Positions 35,133-42,425 are shown, counted from the first letter of the stretch. The stretch: 64,000 nucleotides of DNA from an uncultured archaeon (GCA_902386205.1 CABMIH010000053.1:1-64000); one strand, 5' to 3'. Notes: generated by a model not told the origin, from the sequence alone. Program-made: numbers and translations.

Positions 35133-35726
35133 CAACTGTACCATGGTATTCTCACCGTATGTTGCAGGGGCCACAACGTCCTTGAGTACCATTGTCCCGG
35201 TCTCGGGTATTATCTGGATAGTACCCTTCTTCCTCGGATACAATTCCTGGGACATTGCAGTCAAGTTCAATGTAACAAGTGCAAGATCTCCGGATTGCAG
35301 CACGTTATTAGCCGAACCTGAACCAACTCTTTCTTCCGTGTAGTTGAATAGAGATGCTGTGGCACCTCCGCTACCGGTTTGCAGGTTCAATGTGGTTGTT
35401 GTTGTTTCGTTGATATATTTCACAACTACTTTGCTGAAGTCTATTGATGAACCTCCTGCTGCAAGTTCCATTGTGACATTTATCAATTGGACCTTGCCAT
35501 TTGTGCTGTCAGTCTTACCAACAACAGACGATATTTTCAGGTTCGAAGCCACTTCAGCCGTAGCTTCCTTTCCAGTCTGCTGCGCTTTCTGCTGCAGTAC
35601 GCCCGATGTCTGGATAAGCACTGCTGCCGCCACCGCTGCGACAAGTACCATCGCAATGAAGACGATCAGCGTGCCTATGCCGACATCAGCTTTGTTATTT
35701 TTCAATATACTGATTCCGGTTTTCAT
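35124..35726 (-). CDS. arlB: Major-type archaellin (copy nearest the arl operon)
   Basis: A 200-residue archaellin, the filament subunit. It has prepeptide [13 protein letters not shown] then [20 protein letters not shown], the standard ArlK site and hydrophobic helix. The rest is Thr/Ser/Asn-rich with sequons (INVT, INETT, FNYTEE, LNLTA), so N-glycosylation is likely. It ends [11 protein letters not shown], shared with its two sister copies. ATG 35726 has the SD GGAGGCG; an earlier in-frame ATG (35780) is inside the conserved leader. Promoter at 35815-35844. Confidence 0.95.
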   Translation of the reverse strand: MKTGISILKNNKADVGIGTLIVFIAMVLVAAVAAAVLIQTSGVLQQKAQQTGKEATAEVASNLKISSVVGKTDSTNGKVQLINVTMELAAGGSSIDFSKVVVKYINETTTTTLNLQTGSGGATASLFNYTEERVGSGSANNVLQSGDLALVTLNLTAMSQELYPRKKGTIQIIPETGTMVLKDVVAPATYGENTMVQLFP

Positions 35727-35790
35727 AACGCCTCCATTAATATTTTTGTCTTCGAAACGCAGGTGGCGGTATAACGCCATTCCTTGCTTC
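35727..35790 (-). promoter_or_regulatory. Conserved archaellin 5' leader, copy A
   Basis: From about the predicted transcription start (near 35793) to the ATG, the sequence is nearly identical to the leaders at 36579-36641 and 37344-37406. It begins AAGCAAGGAATGGCG and ends in the SD. TGGCG (35764-35768) and CGCCA (35775-35779) form a small hairpin. A leader peptide is not conserved among the copies, so the RNA itself seems to be under constraint. Confidence 0.6.
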
Positions 35791-35814
35791 TAATCATAAT
35801 GAGCATTATACGTA

Positions 35815-35844
35815 GATATAAATGGAGTTGTGAAAAAAGTGTGA
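35815..35844 (-). promoter_or_regulatory. Archaellin promoter with TGTGA-N6-TGTGA operator, copy A
   Basis: In gene orientation TCACA, six bases, TCACA, five bases, then the TATA box ATTTATATC (GATATAAAT on plus, 35815-35823). TGTGA units are at 35829 and 35840 on plus. Drives the archaellin at 35124-35726 and by read-through the arl operon. Confidence 0.78.
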
Positions 35845-35963
35845 AAATATCTGGCGATACAGGCAACTTTTATCACATCCAAAAAAAGGAAAAACAGATA
35901 ACGCCCGGTTAAAAAAAAGCTGCCTTCGGCGATCAGAGATACCCCTGAAAAAAAAATAAAAAA

Positions 35964-35980
35964 TCCCCTTTCTCAGGGGA
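35964..35980 (-). terminator. Hairpin plus T-run at the end of the middle archaellin
   Basis: TCCCCT (35964-35969) pairs with AGGGGA (35975-35980). In transcript sense it is followed by a long T-rich run (35943-35963). The stop codon at 35973-35975 overlaps the loop. A second GCC-TTC-GGC hairpin with a T-run lies beyond it near 35912-35926. Confidence 0.65.
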
Positions 35981-36578
35981 ATAACTGTACCTGGATATTT
36001 TCGCCGTATGTTGCAGGGGCCACGACTTCCTTGATAATCATCGTCCCGGTCTCAGGAATTATCTGGATCGTGCCTTTTTTCCTCGGAAGCAATTCCTGGT
36101 TGATCAAAGTCAGGTTAATTGAAACAAGTGCAAGGTCTCCTGATTGCAGTACGTAATTACCCGAGCCTGAACCAACTCTTTCTTCCGTGTAGTTGAATAA
36201 CGTCGATGTAGGTCCCAGTGAGCCGTTGGTTTGCAGGTTCAATGTTGTTGAGGTCGTTTCATTTACGTATTTAATCACTATCTTGTTGAAATCTATAGAA
36301 GAACCTCCGGCCGCAAGCTCCAGGCTCAGATCCAGGTTTTGGATCTTGGCATTTGCGGGGTCAGTCTTACCAACAACAGACGATATCTTCATGTTGGAAG
36401 CCACTTCAGCCGTAGCTTCCTTTCCGGTCTGCTGTGCTTTCTGCTGCAATACGCCCGATGTCTGAATAAGCACCGCTGCCGCCACCGCTGCGACAAGTAC
36501 CATCGCAATGAAGACGATCAGCGTGCCTATACCGACATCGGCTTTGTTATTATTCAATATACCGATTCCGGTTTTCAT
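35973..36578 (-). CDS. arlB: Major-type archaellin (middle copy)
   Basis: 201-residue archaellin with prepeptide [13 protein letters not shown] and core [20 protein letters not shown]. Very close to the copies at 35124 and 36738 over the N-terminal 60 residues and the motif EERVGSG, and ends [12 protein letters not shown] 36578 has the SD GGAAGGCG. In this copy an upstream ATG in the leader opens an 18-codon frame that ends across the archaellin start (ATGA). It has its own promoter (36664-36693) and terminator, so it is a one-gene unit. Confidence 0.95.
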   Translation of the reverse strand: MKTGIGILNNNKADVGIGTLIVFIAMVLVAAVAAAVLIQTSGVLQQKAQQTGKEATAEVASNMKISSVVGKTDPANAKIQNLDLSLELAAGGSSIDFNKIVIKYVNETTSTTLNLQTNGSLGPTSTLFNYTEERVGSGSGNYVLQSGDLALVSINLTLINQELLPRKKGTIQIIPETGTMIIKEVVAPATYGENIQVQLFP

Positions 36579-36641
36579 AACGCCTTCCATAATATTTTGT
36601 CTTCGAAACGCAGGTGGCGGTATAACGCCATTCCTTGCTTC
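36579..36641 (-). promoter_or_regulatory. Conserved archaellin 5' leader, copy B
   Basis: Same leader as at 35727-35790, with TGGCG at 36615-36619 and CGCCA at 36626-36630 forming the hairpin. Compared with copy A it has lost two bases after the GAAGAC segment, which breaks any in-frame leader peptide while keeping the hairpin and SD. Confidence 0.6.
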
Positions 36642-36663
36642 TATATTAGCATCATTATACTTT

Positions 36664-36693
36664 GATATAAATGAAGTTGTGAAAAAAGTGTGA
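36664..36693 (-). promoter_or_regulatory. Archaellin promoter with TGTGA-N6-TGTGA operator, copy B
   Basis: TATA box GATATAAAT (plus, 36664-36672), five bases, TGTGA at 36678 and again at 36689. Same rigid spacing as copies A and C. Drives the archaellin at 35973-36578. Confidence 0.78.
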
Positions 36694-36730
36694 AAAAAAA
36701 GGAAAAAAAGAAAAAAAACTAATATGAAAA

Positions 36731-36745
36731 TCCCTTTTTATGGGA
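36731..36745 (-). terminator. Short hairpin at the end of the first archaellin
   Basis: TCCC (36731-36734) pairs with GGGA (36742-36745). In transcript sense it is followed by TTTTCATATTAG and a T-run at 36697-36718. Weaker than the hairpins of the other two archaellins but in the same place over the stop codon. Confidence 0.45.
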
Positions 36746-37343
36746 ACAATTGTATCATTGTAGCGTCCCCGAATGTTGCAGGCGCCACTATATCCTTGAG
36801 TACCATCGTTCCTGTCTCAGGGATAAGATGGACGGTGCCGCGTTTACGTGGATACAGATCCTGGTTCATTAAAGTCAAATTAAAAGTGACAACAGCAAGA
36901 TCTCCAGGTTGCAGCACATTATTAGCCGAGCCTGAGCCGACCCTCTCTTCAGTGTAGCCAAATAGAGATGCAGTAGGTCCTACTGAACTGTTGGTTTGCA
37001 GGTTCAAAGTCGAAGAAGTTGATTCGTTTATATATTTAACGATAACCTTCGAGAAATCAATCGGTGAACCTCCGGCCGCAAGTTCCACTGTGATGTTTAC
37101 TTTCTGGACATAGTCATTTCCAGTATCTGTTTCGCCCACAACTGACGTCACTTTCAGGTTGGAAGCCACTTCGGCAGTTGCCTCTTTGCCTGTCTGCTGC
37201 GCTTTCTGCTGCAATACGCCCGATGTCTGAATAAGCACTGCTGCCGCCACCGCTGCGACAAGTACCATCGCAATGAAGACTATCAGCGTGCCGATACCGA
37301 CATCAGCTTTATTATTTTTCAATATACTGATTCTGGTTTTCAT
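36738..37343 (-). CDS. arlB: Major-type archaellin (first copy)
   Basis: 201-residue archaellin with prepeptide [13 protein letters not shown] and core [20 protein letters not shown]. It has the shared [17 protein letters not shown] and [13 protein letters not shown] segments and ends [16 protein letters not shown] before the ATG at 37343. It is the most upstream of the three tandem copies, with its own promoter at 37431-37460. Three nearly equal copies with separate promoters suggest differential or dose-dependent filament composition. Confidence 0.95.
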   Translation of the reverse strand: MKTRISILKNNKADVGIGTLIVFIAMVLVAAVAAAVLIQTSGVLQQKAQQTGKEATAEVASNLKVTSVVGETDTGNDYVQKVNITVELAAGGSPIDFSKVIVKYINESTSSTLNLQTNSSVGPTASLFGYTEERVGSGSANNVLQPGDLAVVTFNLTLMNQDLYPRKRGTVHLIPETGTMVLKDIVAPATFGDATMIQLFP

Positions 37344-37406
37344 AACGCTCCATAATATTATTTTGTCTTCGAAACCCGGGTGGCGATGTACGCCATTCCT
37401 TGCTTC
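37344..37406 (-). promoter_or_regulatory. Conserved archaellin 5' leader, copy C
   Basis: Third copy of the leader. TGGCG (37381-37385) and CGCCA (37391-37395) are kept although the loop (ATGTA on plus) and flanking bases differ from copies A and B, which supports a hairpin rather than a peptide. Confidence 0.55.
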
Positions 37407-37430
37407 TTATTATTATGAGACTGATACTTG

Positions 37431-37460
37431 GATATAAATAGAGTTGTGAAAAAAGTGTGA
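37431..37460 (-). promoter_or_regulatory. Archaellin promoter with TGTGA-N6-TGTGA operator, copy C
   Basis: TATA box GATATAAAT (plus, 37431-37439), five bases, TGTGA at 37445 and 37456. Located 20 bases beyond the end of the upstream response-regulator gene. Drives the archaellin at 36738-37343. Confidence 0.78.
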
Positions 37461-37479
37461 AATTATGGGAAAAGTAGCA

Positions 37480-38112
37480 TCAAGCGATTAAACAATCTTT
37501 CTTGAAAGCTTCTAATTCTCTGTGTTCCCTGTCAATCTTTATTTTCAGGGCTTCAAGCTCACGCATAATGCCAGTTTCATTTCTGGCTTTCCTGTCGGGG
37601 TAAAGCTGGCGCATCATAATGAAAAGTTTCCTGTCGCTGATGCTCTGCCTGAGCAAGCGGATATTTTTTTCTAAAAGAGCCCTGTCCCTTTCATTGAATC
37701 CCTTTACTGTCTCGATACAGTTTTCAACAAGAGCTGGGATTTCCAGGGCATCTCTTACAGCCATATAAAGACAGTCAACAGTAACAGGTTTCATAAGGTA
37801 GTCTGAGACCATGGACAAACGCGTGAAATCATCCATGCCCGGGATTTTTGAGGTAACAATCACCACTGGAATATCAGGTTCTGATTCCTTTATCTTTCCA
37901 ACCAGTTCCCAGCCGTCCATATCTGAAAGTTCAAGATCAAGCAGGATCATGTCGGGCCTGTCCCGTTTCAACGTCAACAGGCAATCCTTTCCCGTATATG
38001 CCGTGTTAATTATGTATTTTTCAACATCCATGAGCAGCATTTCTGCAAAAAGGTCTGCAATATCGGGTTCGCTGTTTACGATAAGTAAGTATTTTAACTT
38101 TTTATTGCTCAT
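37480..38112 (-). CDS. Response regulator with C-terminal helical domain
   Basis: Residues 1-125 are a receiver domain: YLLIVNSEPDIADLFAEMLL, phospho-Asp in DMILLDLELSDMDGWE, switch Thr in VVIVTSKIPGM and the Lys in YLMKPVTVD. The acidic pair at the start is reduced to NSEPD (Glu and Asp kept). Residues 125-210 are alpha-helical and charged (RDRALLEKNIRLLRQS, ending in a coiled coil) with no DNA-binding motif that I recognise. It sits between the archaellins and the motility-linked unknown genes, so a signalling role in motility is likely. Its own promoter lacks the regulon operator. Confidence 0.85.
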   Translation of the reverse strand: MSNKKLKYLLIVNSEPDIADLFAEMLLMDVEKYIINTAYTGKDCLLTLKRDRPDMILLDLELSDMDGWELVGKIKESEPDIPVVIVTSKIPGMDDFTRLSMVSDYLMKPVTVDCLYMAVRDALEIPALVENCIETVKGFNERDRALLEKNIRLLRQSISDRKLFIMMRQLYPDRKARNETGIMRELEALKIKIDREHRELEAFKKDCLIA

Positions 38113-38250
38113 ATAATGGCTACATGAATGTCACACAAATATAAGCCTTAGTGGGATTAATTTTCACATCCGTTAACTATCCGGTGAGATGATGGGTCCG
38201 GCATGTTCTTCTTTGCATGCCGGGTTTTTGAAAATAGTTACCCGCAGGGA

Positions 38251-38919
38251 TTATTCTGCTTTTACAAGGATCACACCGTTCTGGTCTGGCATTTTTTCAG
38301 TGTTATCACATAAATATGTGTATATCGATTGCTGGGCATCTTCAGAACAGGAGGCGTTTGAGAACTTCATGGATATCGATGAGGGATACAGCAACAGCTT
38401 GATTATTTTCTGGGGGTTCTTATTGTTCGAAAGATACATCGATATCAATATGGCTGCAAAATTATTTATTTCCGGGTCAGTACCCGTTACCTGGATTGAG
38501 ATCTGGTCATCGCCGCTGTCAACAGACACAGTAGTTGGCCAGTTGAGGATAGAGAGCTCTTCGTTGATTATTTTATTCAGGCTGTTCGTATCATAGACAT
38601 TGATGTCATTGTGGGGCGCAAAAAGCTGGAGCGTTTCACACATCGGCGGAAGACCATATTTCCTGCTGGCCAGAAGCCACCTGAACATCGTTAACGGGAT
38701 CGTTACACCGTATATCCGGTTTTGTATTTGTTCCCTGACGTGGTTTTTTTCTTTCAAAATGTCTTTTGCCGTTTCAAGGCTTCCCATGTTCTCGGTCACA
38801 AAGCCTGTGAAGTCAATTATATCCCTCATTGCCGCCGAAAGGTTGCCCTGATGTTTTTTTAGCAACGGTTCAAGCAGTTTTAGATGGGCATCGCTTATTG
38901 ATACGTTCTTTCTTAGCAT
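38251..38919 (-). CDS. Unknown protein with ribbon-helix-helix-like N terminus (short paralog)
   Basis: The first 40 residues (RKNVSISDAHLKLLEPL, then HQGNLSAAMRDIIDF) read as strand-helix-helix, the pattern of ribbon-helix-helix DNA-binding domains (KNVSIS strand, two helices with the GNLSAAMR turn). The remaining 180 residues match no family I know. They contain two weak hydrophobic stretches and an alpha/beta pattern (TVSVDSGDDQISIQVTG) shared in outline with the paralog at 39127. AAAGGTG before the ATG at 38919 serves as SD. Placed within the motility region, it is a candidate regulator. Confidence is high for a gene, moderate for the fold. Confidence 0.75.
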   Translation of the reverse strand: MLRKNVSISDAHLKLLEPLLKKHQGNLSAAMRDIIDFTGFVTENMGSLETAKDILKEKNHVREQIQNRIYGVTIPLTMFRWLLASRKYGLPPMCETLQLFAPHNDINVYDTNSLNKIINEELSILNWPTTVSVDSGDDQISIQVTGTDPEINNFAAILISMYLSNNKNPQKIIKLLLYPSSISMKFSNASCSEDAQQSIYTYLCDNTEKMPDQNGVILVKAE

Positions 38920-39126
38920 TTATTCACACCTTTTTACACAATTTATGGGTTTGTTATCACAGTCGTTTGTCGCATCATCGCATTATAATGATGATAAGCA
39001 TAATAATTGACTAAAAGTATTTAATATTAACTCGTCAAATATATATACCCCTTATGAAATTAACCCTGAATCCTGAAGGCAGTAGCTAATATCAGCCGGA
39101 ACTCCGGTCTTTTTACCGGATTTCCA

Positions 39127-40179
39127 TCAAATTAAGAAATTTCCCGGTACAGGACTGGCCGGCTTCTCCCCATCATTGCGCACCACCGGGCTCATGACTA
39201 TCAGGTTTTCAGAGCAGCGGGATTGATATAGACTACCATTGGCATTGAGCACGTTCAAAAGGATCTTCTCAATGGCATTTATTGCACGAGAATCCGTATA
39301 ACCGTGGTAAATCTTCAAGGTGTTCTCGTCCACATCGATCCGCTCGACAACGCCCATATATTCATATACTGATTTCATGGTAGAGATAAGAGTTCCTAAC
39401 GGGATATCCCTTATCGGGACCTTATGTATGGCCTCGATGGATGCTGTAAGATAACTTGGCGCCTCTTTTCCCATCAGCAATTCATTATAATAATTTTTCG
39501 GGATGGTTACCATATTGTAATTGGTCTGTTTATACAGGTTAACGATGCATTTCCAGAATTCCATCTTTTTAGAGATTTCCGAGGTAATATCTTCCATCTG
39601 GCCAAAATAATCAACAAGAGATTGTCCCGCAAGATAGGGACTGGCCTGTTTCCTGAAATTGATAGTAATCGTACTGGATGTCCTTTTAAGAGAAACGATC
39701 TCCTGTTTTTTTTGGGAGACCATAAAGGAAGAGATAATACTCCCCAGGAATTCGGTTTTATAAACATTATTCCCGGTCAGCGTGACCCTCGCTTGCGACG
39801 GGTTCATATCATCGTCGTAGTCATATATCCTTACTTTTGTCTGCCAGCTTGTCCCTCCTGCCATTTCATCAAGATAGCCTTCAAATTCCGAAAGCCGTTC
39901 TATCCTGGAGGATTCAAGGAGGCTATTGATGATCTCCTGGTCTATGAGCCTGCCGTGTGCCTGCCTGATGAGCCAGTACATAACTGTTTCAGTGAGATTA
40001 TTATCTGCTTTTAACCCGTCTATAAGCCCTGTTGCTGCATCGGGGTCTTTTATCATTGTATCGATAAGATCGATTATTTCACGCATAGCGGCGCTGAAAT
40101 TTCCCTTATGCTTTATAATAAGGGGCTCAAGTTTTTTCAAATGGACTTTTTCTAATGATATATTTTTCCTGATAGACAT
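39127..40179 (-). CDS. Unknown protein with ribbon-helix-helix-like N terminus (long paralog)
   Basis: 350 residues. The N terminus (RKNISLEKVHLKKLEPL, then HKGNFSAAMREIIDL) matches the paralog at 38251 and the ribbon-helix-helix pattern. It then has a middle region (RIYDYDDDMNPSQARVTLTG, then FRKQASPYLAGQSL) and a C-terminal repeat of a similar alpha/beta module (RIDVDENTLKIYHGYTDS). So it may hold two copies of the module present once in the short paralog. It carries the regulon operator in its own promoter, so it is either a regulon member or an autoregulated controller. GC-paired inverted repeats (CCGGT/ACCGG) lie just past its stop, near 39105-39122. Confidence 0.75.
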   Translation of the reverse strand: MSIRKNISLEKVHLKKLEPLIIKHKGNFSAAMREIIDLIDTMIKDPDAATGLIDGLKADNNLTETVMYWLIRQAHGRLIDQEIINSLLESSRIERLSEFEGYLDEMAGGTSWQTKVRIYDYDDDMNPSQARVTLTGNNVYKTEFLGSIISSFMVSQKKQEIVSLKRTSSTITINFRKQASPYLAGQSLVDYFGQMEDITSEISKKMEFWKCIVNLYKQTNYNMVTIPKNYYNELLMGKEAPSYLTASIEAIHKVPIRDIPLGTLISTMKSVYEYMGVVERIDVDENTLKIYHGYTDSRAINAIEKILLNVLNANGSLYQSRCSENLIVMSPVVRNDGEKPASPVPGNFLI

Positions 40180-40231
40180 ATTCCTCTTTAACGGGAATTT
40201 CTTAGCGCCAAAATATCGTAGGGTTCACCTT

Positions 40232-40261
40232 AATATAAACAAATTTGTGAGGAATGTGTGA
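40232..40261 (-). promoter_or_regulatory. Promoter with TGTGA-N6-TGTGA operator for 39127-40179
   Basis: AATATAAAC (plus, 40232-40240), five bases, TGTGA at 40246 and 40257. About 50 bases upstream of the ATG. A degenerate second version follows at 40288-40306 (CATATAAAT, five bases, TGTGT) with no second unit. Confidence 0.75.
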
Positions 40262-40351
40262 AGCCGGAAAGTTGTGTAAATTGTGTGCATATAAATAAGC
40301 TTGTGTGAAAAGGCTATTTTTAATCGTGATTTCCCTAAGAAAGGTTTTATT

Positions 40352-40381
40352 AATGTATATACATTATATCAAATGATATAA
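40352..40381. promoter_or_regulatory. Two adjacent palindromes just before a small membrane-protein gene
   Basis: AATGTATATACATT (40352-40365) is a perfect palindrome. It overlaps TTATATCA-AA-TGATATAA (40364-40381), a perfect inverted repeat. The second ends one base before the ATG at 40383. They may combine a TATA element and an operator. Confidence 0.45.
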
Positions 40382-40382
40382 A

Positions 40383-40571
40383 ATGGTTTCAAAGAGTACA
40401 ACTATTTTGAGTTTTTTGCTTCCCATAGCCATGGTATTTGGCACCACGCTTGCCATTTATTTCTACAAATATTCTTCACTGACAATATTATATCTTTTTG
40501 CAGGCGGGGGATTTTTAATATGCCTGTACGTATTGATATTGAGATCGGAGAAAAGAAGGTCGGTCAGGTAG
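40383..40571 (+). CDS. Small membrane protein, two predicted helices
   Basis: The 62-residue ORF has two hydrophobic segments (ILSFLLPIAMVFGTTLAIYF and ILYLFAGGGFLICLYVLIL) and a basic end (RSEKRRSVR), an internally consistent small membrane protein. It is the only plus-strand gene between 14 and 56 kb. A palindromic AT-rich region directly precedes the ATG, so the transcript may be leaderless. No family is recognised. Confidence 0.5.
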   Translation: MVSKSTTILSFLLPIAMVFGTTLAIYFYKYSSLTILYLFAGGGFLICLYVLILRSEKRRSVR

Positions 40572-40592
40572 CTGAGTATAAATCCCGGATTT

Positions 40593-41168
40593 TTATGTAC
40601 CCGGAATCCCAAGCTTGAGCTTTGAACCGCAAAAAGGACACATGATCCAGTTCGGGTCAATGGTTTTCTTGCAGAACTGGCAGATCCTGGAAACTTCTAC
40701 TTTCTTTATCAGCACGTTGCCGCAGTTCGCACAATTTGTCCATACAGGATCAACGGGACTCTGGCATTTTTCGCACGGCTTGTACGTTGAAAGCCATTTC
40801 TGGCCTTTCAAATCCACGCCGCACTTGGTACAGAACTTGTACGAAACAACAAGCCTCTCCCCGCATGACATACATGTCGGAACATCGTGCCTGAGCGTGG
40901 GATTGAGTTTTTTCTTGAGATTCTCAATACACACGCCGGCTTCACGCTTGACCATTTCCTCGGGGTCTTTTTCGGCCAGCCCTTCGATTATTCTTACAAG
41001 CGTCTTTGTGAATTCCGGGATCTCAATATCCATTTTCCCGAAATCAACTTTATCTGTGTTTATTGAAGAAGAAATGTATTTCAGGGTCATGAAACGGGTC
41101 GCCACTATCTTGCTTTCAAGTTTTTCGAGCATGTGACGCCGTTCTTCTTCCGAAAGTATCTTGCTCAT
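40593..41168 (-). CDS. Protein with three tandem zinc ribbons
   Basis: Residues 1-90 are helical and charged (EEERRHMLEKLESKIVATRF). Residues 99-180 hold three zinc ribbons: CMSC with CTKC, CEKC with CANC, and CQFC with CPFC, each pair about 13-16 residues apart. Double zinc ribbon proteins of this kind often act in protein-protein contacts. It is the last gene of a three-gene operon with two membrane proteins and is driven by a regulon-type promoter, so a motility or signalling link is inferred. Function unknown. Confidence 0.8.
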   Translation of the reverse strand: MSKILSEEERRHMLEKLESKIVATRFMTLKYISSSINTDKVDFGKMDIEIPEFTKTLVRIIEGLAEKDPEEMVKREAGVCIENLKKKLNPTLRHDVPTCMSCGERLVVSYKFCTKCGVDLKGQKWLSTYKPCEKCQSPVDPVWTNCANCGNVLIKKVEVSRICQFCKKTIDPNWIMCPFCGSKLKLGIPGT

Positions 41169-41170
41169 AC

Positions 41171-41491
41171 TTATTCTGTAATCTCCTCAAGCGTTATGGC
41201 TAAAAGTATGGCAAATGCGAAATATAATATCAGGATAACAGACAATAATGCCTCAAATATCGGCAGGAAGCCTACAAAAATAACTGTTCCTATCGTTCCG
41301 ACAGCCCTTGTAATACCCAGCAATATGAACAGACTCGTCATGATGATGAAATATTCCCACATAAGGTCCATTGTCTTTAAACCTTTTAGCTCTCTTGAGA
41401 TGCCAACAAGCAGGTTAAAGGACAGGACTGTGCAAATTATGACAATAATCGAAGCTATTGTATTCAGTATTACCAGTAATGCTTCATTCAT
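41171..41491 (-). CDS. Small polytopic membrane protein of the motility-linked operon
   Basis: 106 residues with about three hydrophobic helices (LLVILNTIASIIVIICTVLSF, in family style; FIIMTSLFILLGITRAVG; LLSVILILYFAFAILLAI) and a short charged loop (GISRELKGLKTMD). The ATG at 41491 is chosen for its strong SD (AAGGAGGAAC). A 13-codon longer ORF exists but has no SD. It overlaps the end of the upstream gene by eight bases, and the zinc-ribbon gene follows two bases later. No family recognised. Confidence 0.75.
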   Translation of the reverse strand: MNEALLVILNTIASIIVIICTVLSFNLLVGISRELKGLKTMDLMWEYFIIMTSLFILLGITRAVGTIGTVIFVGFLPIFEALLSVILILYFAFAILLAITLEEITE

Positions 41492-41960
41492 CCTGTTCCT
41501 CCTTGCTGAAAACTGTCCAGGGTTCTTCACGCATCGTTTTTACTATCTTCCGGAGACCAAATAGCAGTATCAGGAATACCATGACCTCTATCACAGGGTC
41601 AAGGATATTCAGGATAACAAGAGTAGTATCGATAACCTCAGTAGATTGTATAGTACTCACGGAATTAGCTATGTTCACCTTCAGGATATTCAATAAAATA
41701 CCGACGGTCATGACAATGTTCCAGAATATCAGCATTATCATGGAAATAGAAAGGTATTTCCAGCTTTCTGAGCCTTTCTCCGCCCTCCTCCAGAGTCCTG
41801 CTGCCAGGTATGTAGAGCCGCATATGCCAAGGAGAAAGGATATCAACCGCACGATAGTACCGCTTGTATCCACACCCTCGATGATGCCATCAGCTTTAAC
41901 GTTCGGCAGCATTAACAAAAAAAGACAGGACAGAGTTAATAACATGATTTTTTTTGACAT
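41484..41960 (-). CDS. Membrane protein with signal peptide, first gene of motility-linked operon
   Basis: 158 residues. A signal peptide (KKIMLLTLSCLFLLMLPNVKA) is followed by four more hydrophobic helices and a cytoplasmic end (KIVKTMREEPWTVFSKEE). No family recognised. The promoter at 42041-42070 has the regulon operator with a good TATA box about 80 bases upstream. The three-gene operon could supply motor or receptor accessory parts. This is inference from shared control and position. Confidence 0.78.
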   Translation of the reverse strand: MSKKIMLLTLSCLFLLMLPNVKADGIIEGVDTSGTIVRLISFLLGICGSTYLAAGLWRRAEKGSESWKYLSISMIMLIFWNIVMTVGILLNILKVNIANSVSTIQSTEVIDTTLVILNILDPVIEVMVFLILLFGLRKIVKTMREEPWTVFSKEEQDE

Positions 41961-42040
41961 TTCTTCTCCTGTTCTTTATTGCGTGTTTCGGATCTCATTT
42001 TGTTAAATCCAGTCTTTTAAAATAGAACTTGACCTTTAAG

Positions 42041-42070
42041 AATATAAACGGATTTGTGAAAAACGTGTGA
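42041..42070 (-). promoter_or_regulatory. Promoter with TGTGA-N6-TGTGA operator for the membrane operon
   Basis: AATATAAAC (plus, 42041-42049), five bases, TGTGA at 42055 and 42066. Gene orientation is minus, towards 41484-41960. Confidence 0.76.
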
Positions 42071-42144
42071 AGTTGGAAAAACTGATTTATATTCAAAAAA
42101 AATATAATATAATAATATATTGAGATACGTGTCTTATTGCTTCT

Positions 42145-42366
42145 TTATACCAGTCCCCTTACGTTCTTATACCAGTCGCATGTCATACAGGTGCCAAGCT
42201 TCTGGGCATGTGTTCCCTGGACCTTTCCGCCGCAGAAAGTCCCTGCGACCATCCAGCAGTCCTTTCCATTTTTAGGGTAAGCCGGACATATACCCATTTC
42301 ACTTACTTTACTTCCGCCTTTATCTCTTCCGCATTTTTTATGTTCCCAACAATTACTTGCTGCCAT
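42145..42366 (-). CDS. Small seven-cysteine protein (two-CW-type domain)
   Basis: 73 residues that form one Cys-rich domain: C6-W, C12, C27-P, C37-W, C45-GG and the C60-x2-C63 pair, with [11 protein letters not shown] between. It resembles what is annotated as a two-CW domain (my recollection of the name). The same domain is fused to the C termini of MCPs at 53836 and 60503. Seven conserved Cys suggest binding of a metal, Fe-S cluster or haem-like group, or a redox switch. The start at 42366 lies 30 bases from a regulon-type promoter. Confidence 0.82.
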   Translation of the reverse strand: MAASNCWEHKKCGRDKGGSKVSEMGICPAYPKNGKDCWMVAGTFCGGKVQGTHAQKLGTCMTCDWYKNVRGLV

Positions 42367-42395
42367 AGTTATCCAACATTAAAATTCGTGCCAAG

Positions 42396-42425
42396 GACTT
42401 AAGAATGATTGTGAAAAAAGTGTGA
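42396..42425 (-). promoter_or_regulatory. Promoter with TGTGA-N6-TGTGA operator for the seven-cysteine gene
   Basis: TGTGA at 42410 and 42421 on plus with the usual spacing. The TATA position (GACTTAAGA on plus, 42396-42404) is poor, so this is the weakest promoter of the set although the operator is exact. Confidence 0.6.

Noticed and set aside
35727-35780. Leader peptide (18 codons) in front of the archaellin
   Set aside because: The same leader in copies B and C has different frames and stops, so a conserved peptide is unlikely; the hairpin is what is kept.
38924-38945. A TTCACACC...ACACAATTTATGG stretch that resembles the motility promoter on the plus strand
   Set aside because: Unit spacing is 12 rather than 11, the second unit is ACACA, and no plus-strand gene follows; part of it is explained as the SD region of 38251-38919.
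39060-39125. GC-rich inverted repeats (CCGGA/TCCGG and CCGGT/ACCGG) considered as a riboswitch
   Set aside because: They lie at the 3' end of a minus-strand gene and match no aptamer I know; a simple 3' hairpin is the easier reading.
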